14,348 nt of DNA, from positions 1 through 14,348 of the forward strand of contig CASGAK010000177.1 in assembly GCA_949299435.1 (NCBI GenBank), read 5' to 3'. Numbering within the stretch: position 1 is the stretch's first letter; each line of letters opens with the position of its first letter. Made by a program: the position numbers and the translations under genes. Under the pieces are notes generated by a model. That model was given only the letters and a program-made list of their open reading frames with translations. It was not told the origin of the DNA and ran no database searches. Origin of the DNA: an uncultured bacterium (lineage in GTDB: Bacteria; Cyanobacteriota; Vampirovibrionia; Gastranaerophilales; Gastranaerophilaceae). Below, piece by piece: positions 12,917 to 14,348 of the stretch.

Positions 12917-13162
12917 CTATTTTATGAATATTAATAATATAGCGATTAACAGTGCATAAATAGCAGTAGCTTCAGCAAGACCTGCACCGATAATAAAGTT
13001 TTTAAAAGCCTCAGCTTTCATTTCAGGCTGTCTTGCGATAGCGTCTAATACACCTTTTGTAGCAATACCTAGTCCAAGACCCGCTCCAATTGTACCCAAT
13101 CCGATAGCAAGACCTGCTCCAAGTTTTGATAAATCCAAATTTGCTAATTGTTCGATTGCCAT
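12917..13162 (-). CDS. atpE: ATP synthase Fo c subunit
   Basis: 81 aa, two membrane helices in a hairpin. Many copies form the rotor ring. Helix 1 has the glycine-packing motif G26-x-G28-x-G30-x-G32; the loop ARQPE (43-47) contacts gamma and epsilon; helix 2 carries the ion-binding Glu64 in GLAEATAIYALL. Around the site, Thr66 and Tyr69 match residues of Na+-binding rings, but the helix 1 position equivalent to Gln32 of Ilyobacter is Leu31, and Ser next to the Glu is Ala65. This favours protons as the coupling ion. The ATG follows AAGGAGAAAAAAATT, 20 bases after the atpB stop. Confidence 0.98.
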   Translation of the reverse strand: MAIEQLANLDLSKLGAGLAIGLGTIGAGLGLGIATKGVLDAIARQPEMKAEAFKNFIIGAGLAEATAIYALLIAILLIFIK

Positions 13163-13182
13163 AATTTTTTTCTCCTTATAAA

Positions 13183-13872
13183 TTATTCTTCACTTATTGC
13201 CATAGATATATATGTTGTAGAAAGCAATGTAAATACAAGAGCCTGGATTAAAGCCACAAACAGTTCAAAAAGCATGAAAGGAAGCGGCATAAAATATGCT
13301 AAAATTCCGACAATTGTAAATACAAGTATTTCACCAGCTAAAATATTTGCAAAAAGTCGCAAAGCAAGTGAAAATGGCCTTACAAATAATTCCAGTGTAT
13401 CAACCAGGGTAATAATTATTCCCTCTACACTGAAGCCATGGAAGAAAAAGTGAAATCCTTTTTTCTTTACACCATAGTATATGTAATACAGCGAAACAAC
13501 TATTGCCATTGCTGCAGTCATATTTATATCATTATTAGGGGAAGCTAATTCACCTGTTTTCAAGTGTATAAGATGCCAAGGCAACTGCCCTACAAGATTT
13601 GCCGTCAATATAAACATGAAAAGCGTTAGTATCAAAGGCAGATGTTTTTTAGCTTCATTTTCTCCCATATTGCTTTTTACTATACCGGCAAAATAATTTA
13701 CGATCCCTTCTGCTATAAGCTGAAGTTTTGTTGGTAATATAGAAGTTTTTCTTGTTGTTATTAATGCCAATATTATTAATAGCAGCATGGAGAACCACAT
13801 TGTAATAAGTGTATCCATGTTCACAGAAACAGTATGGTTAAAAACATTAAAACTATAAACCCAATGTTCCAT
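13183..13872 (-). CDS. atpB: ATP synthase Fo a subunit
   Basis: 229 aa. The a subunit holds the two half-channels that lead ions to the c-ring. Five or six hydrophobic segments are visible. The essential arginine is Arg172 in LALRLFANILAGE (169-181), matching E. coli aArg210; RPFSLALRL before it and QLPWHL (96-101) after the second helix are also family features. First gene of the operon: no atpI/atp1 gene precedes it here, whereas cyanobacteria normally have one at this place; instead the divergent birA gene starts 105 bases away. The ATG is preceded by AAAAGGGAGAG and by the promoter at 13894-13922. Confidence 0.98.
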   Translation of the reverse strand: MEHWVYSFNVFNHTVSVNMDTLITMWFSMLLLIILALITTRKTSILPTKLQLIAEGIVNYFAGIVKSNMGENEAKKHLPLILTLFMFILTANLVGQLPWHLIHLKTGELASPNNDINMTAAMAIVVSLYYIYYGVKKKGFHFFFHGFSVEGIIITLVDTLELFVRPFSLALRLFANILAGEILVFTIVGILAYFMPLPFMLFELFVALIQALVFTLLSTTYISMAISEE

Positions 13873-13893
13873 TTTCTCTCCCTTTTCGATTTT

Positions 13894-13922
13894 ATTCTAA
13901 CTCAACAAAAAAAAAATCGCAA
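13894..13922 (-). promoter_or_regulatory. Promoter of the ATP synthase operon
   Basis: On the minus strand, TTGCGA (13922-13917), a 17-base spacer and TAGAAT (13899-13894). The boxes match consensus at 4/6 and 5/6, with ideal spacing. Ten bases of the spacer are an uninterrupted T run. The predicted start near 13887 leaves a short leader with the AAAAGGGAGAG ribosome binding site. A + strand promoter for birA must lie in the same 105 bases; TTGTAA-N18-TATATT (13934-13963) is possible but would leave too short a leader. Confidence 0.55.
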
Positions 13923-13977
13923 ATTTTTTTTGTTTGTAATAAAATTATCTCATAAAGTATATTTTAGAGAGGGATAT

Positions 13978-14348
13978 ATGAATTTTCTATACCTCGATGA
14001 GGTTGATTCTACAAACCTTTACGGTAAAAGGAATTTAGACTCATTACCTGATAAAACAATTATAGTAGCAAAGCATCAAACTGCTGGCAGAGGTCGTTTG
14101 AATCGTTCTTGGCTTGATTTAGGTGATGAGAATATATTTGCTTCGATTATTCTTAAACCCTCGACAAATTTTGATGATAGGTTTGCAAATTTAACGCAAT
14201 ATTTATCCGTAATTTTATGTAAGACTTTTGAAATTTATGGACTCGTGCCGCAAATTAAATGGCCAAATGATGTGCTAATAAATGGTAAAAAAATATCAGG
14301 GATTTTGTCAGAGACAGTCATGCAAGGGAATAATTTTAAAGGTCTGGT
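13978..14348 (+). CDS. birA: Biotin--[acetyl-CoA-carboxylase] ligase, N-terminal part (3' end outside window)
   Basis: The frame is open to the window end (123 residues). The enzyme activates biotin with ATP and attaches it to the biotin carrier protein of acetyl-CoA carboxylase. Visible motifs: DEVDSTN (7-13), the biotinyl-AMP-binding GRGRLNRSW (37-45), KWPNDVLINGKKISGIL (94-110). The catalytic domain begins at once after the ATG, so there is no N-terminal winged-helix repressor domain; this is a group I, enzyme-only ligase that cannot act as the E. coli type of biotin repressor. The ATG is preceded by AGAGAGGGATAT. It is divergent from the atp operon. Confidence 0.95.
   Translation, partial: MNFLYLDEVDSTNLYGKRNLDSLPDKTIIVAKHQTAGRGRLNRSWLDLGDENIFASIILKPSTNFDDRFANLTQYLSVILCKTFEIYGLVPQIKWPNDVLINGKKISGILSETVMQGNNFKGL

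Noticed and set aside
13148..13453. Open frame of 101 codons on the plus strand across atpE and atpB
   Set aside because: Antisense to two certain ATP synthase genes; no recognisable motif.
1..14348. CRISPR array, insertion sequence, prophage or defence system
   Set aside because: No regularly spaced repeats, transposase or integrase motifs, terminal inverted repeats or nuclease genes were found; most genes are housekeeping genes with even composition.

Overview
The window looks like chromosomal DNA of a non-photosynthetic relative of the cyanobacteria (Melainabacteria/Vampirovibrionia, most likely the gut-type Gastranaerophilales). Three things point there. The DNA is strongly AT-rich. The ATP synthase cluster has the cyanobacterial order a-c-b'-b-delta-alpha-gamma, with two different b-type subunits and no beta/epsilon genes after gamma. 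A type IV pilin-like protein carries the N-terminal pattern AFTMSEVLITLGIIGIVA that I associate with this group. The gamma subunit lacks the long insertion of photosynthetic cyanobacteria, which also fits. The assignment is inference; no rRNA is present.

Layout. Bases 1-554: the end of a small XRE-type regulator, then rpsU (ribosomal protein S21, 57 aa) with a clear sigma-70 promoter and two terminator hairpins, the second shared with the convergent gene. Bases 555-1631 (minus): a free-standing DUF2229 / acyl-CoA dehydratase activase-related protein, probably starting at GTG. Bases 1781-3902 (plus): an RNA-maturation pair, rsmE (16S rRNA m3U1498 methyltransferase) and a CCA-adding-type nucleotidyltransferase with an HD domain, overlapping by 29 bases. 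Bases 3903-4197: an AT-rich gap ending in an extended -10 promoter. Bases 4198-7648 (plus): two adjacent, diverged paralogues (588 and 557 aa) of a multi-pass membrane protein family I cannot name. This is the least explained part of the window. Bases 7650-8297 (minus): a type IV pilin-like protein with a near-ideal promoter, facing a divergent 72-aa XRE regulator (8413-8631) across a short AT-rich region that contains a 12-bp perfect palindrome. Bases 8694-13872 (minus): the ATP synthase operon (atpB, atpE, atpF', atpF, atpH, atpA, a small zinc-finger membrane protein, atpG). Bases 13978-14348 (plus): the start of a biotin-protein ligase (birA without the DNA-binding domain), divergent from the atp operon.

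How the genes work together. The atp genes supply all of Fo (a, c, b, b') plus delta, alpha and gamma of F1. Beta and epsilon must lie elsewhere, as in cyanobacteria. An unexpected B-box-like zinc-finger gene with one membrane anchor sits between alpha and gamma and is probably co-transcribed. rsmE, cca and rpsU are translation-related housekeeping genes. No tRNA, rRNA, CRISPR array, insertion sequence or prophage gene is visible. The strongest candidates for new biology are the paralogous membrane protein pair and the zinc-finger gene inside the ATP synthase operon.
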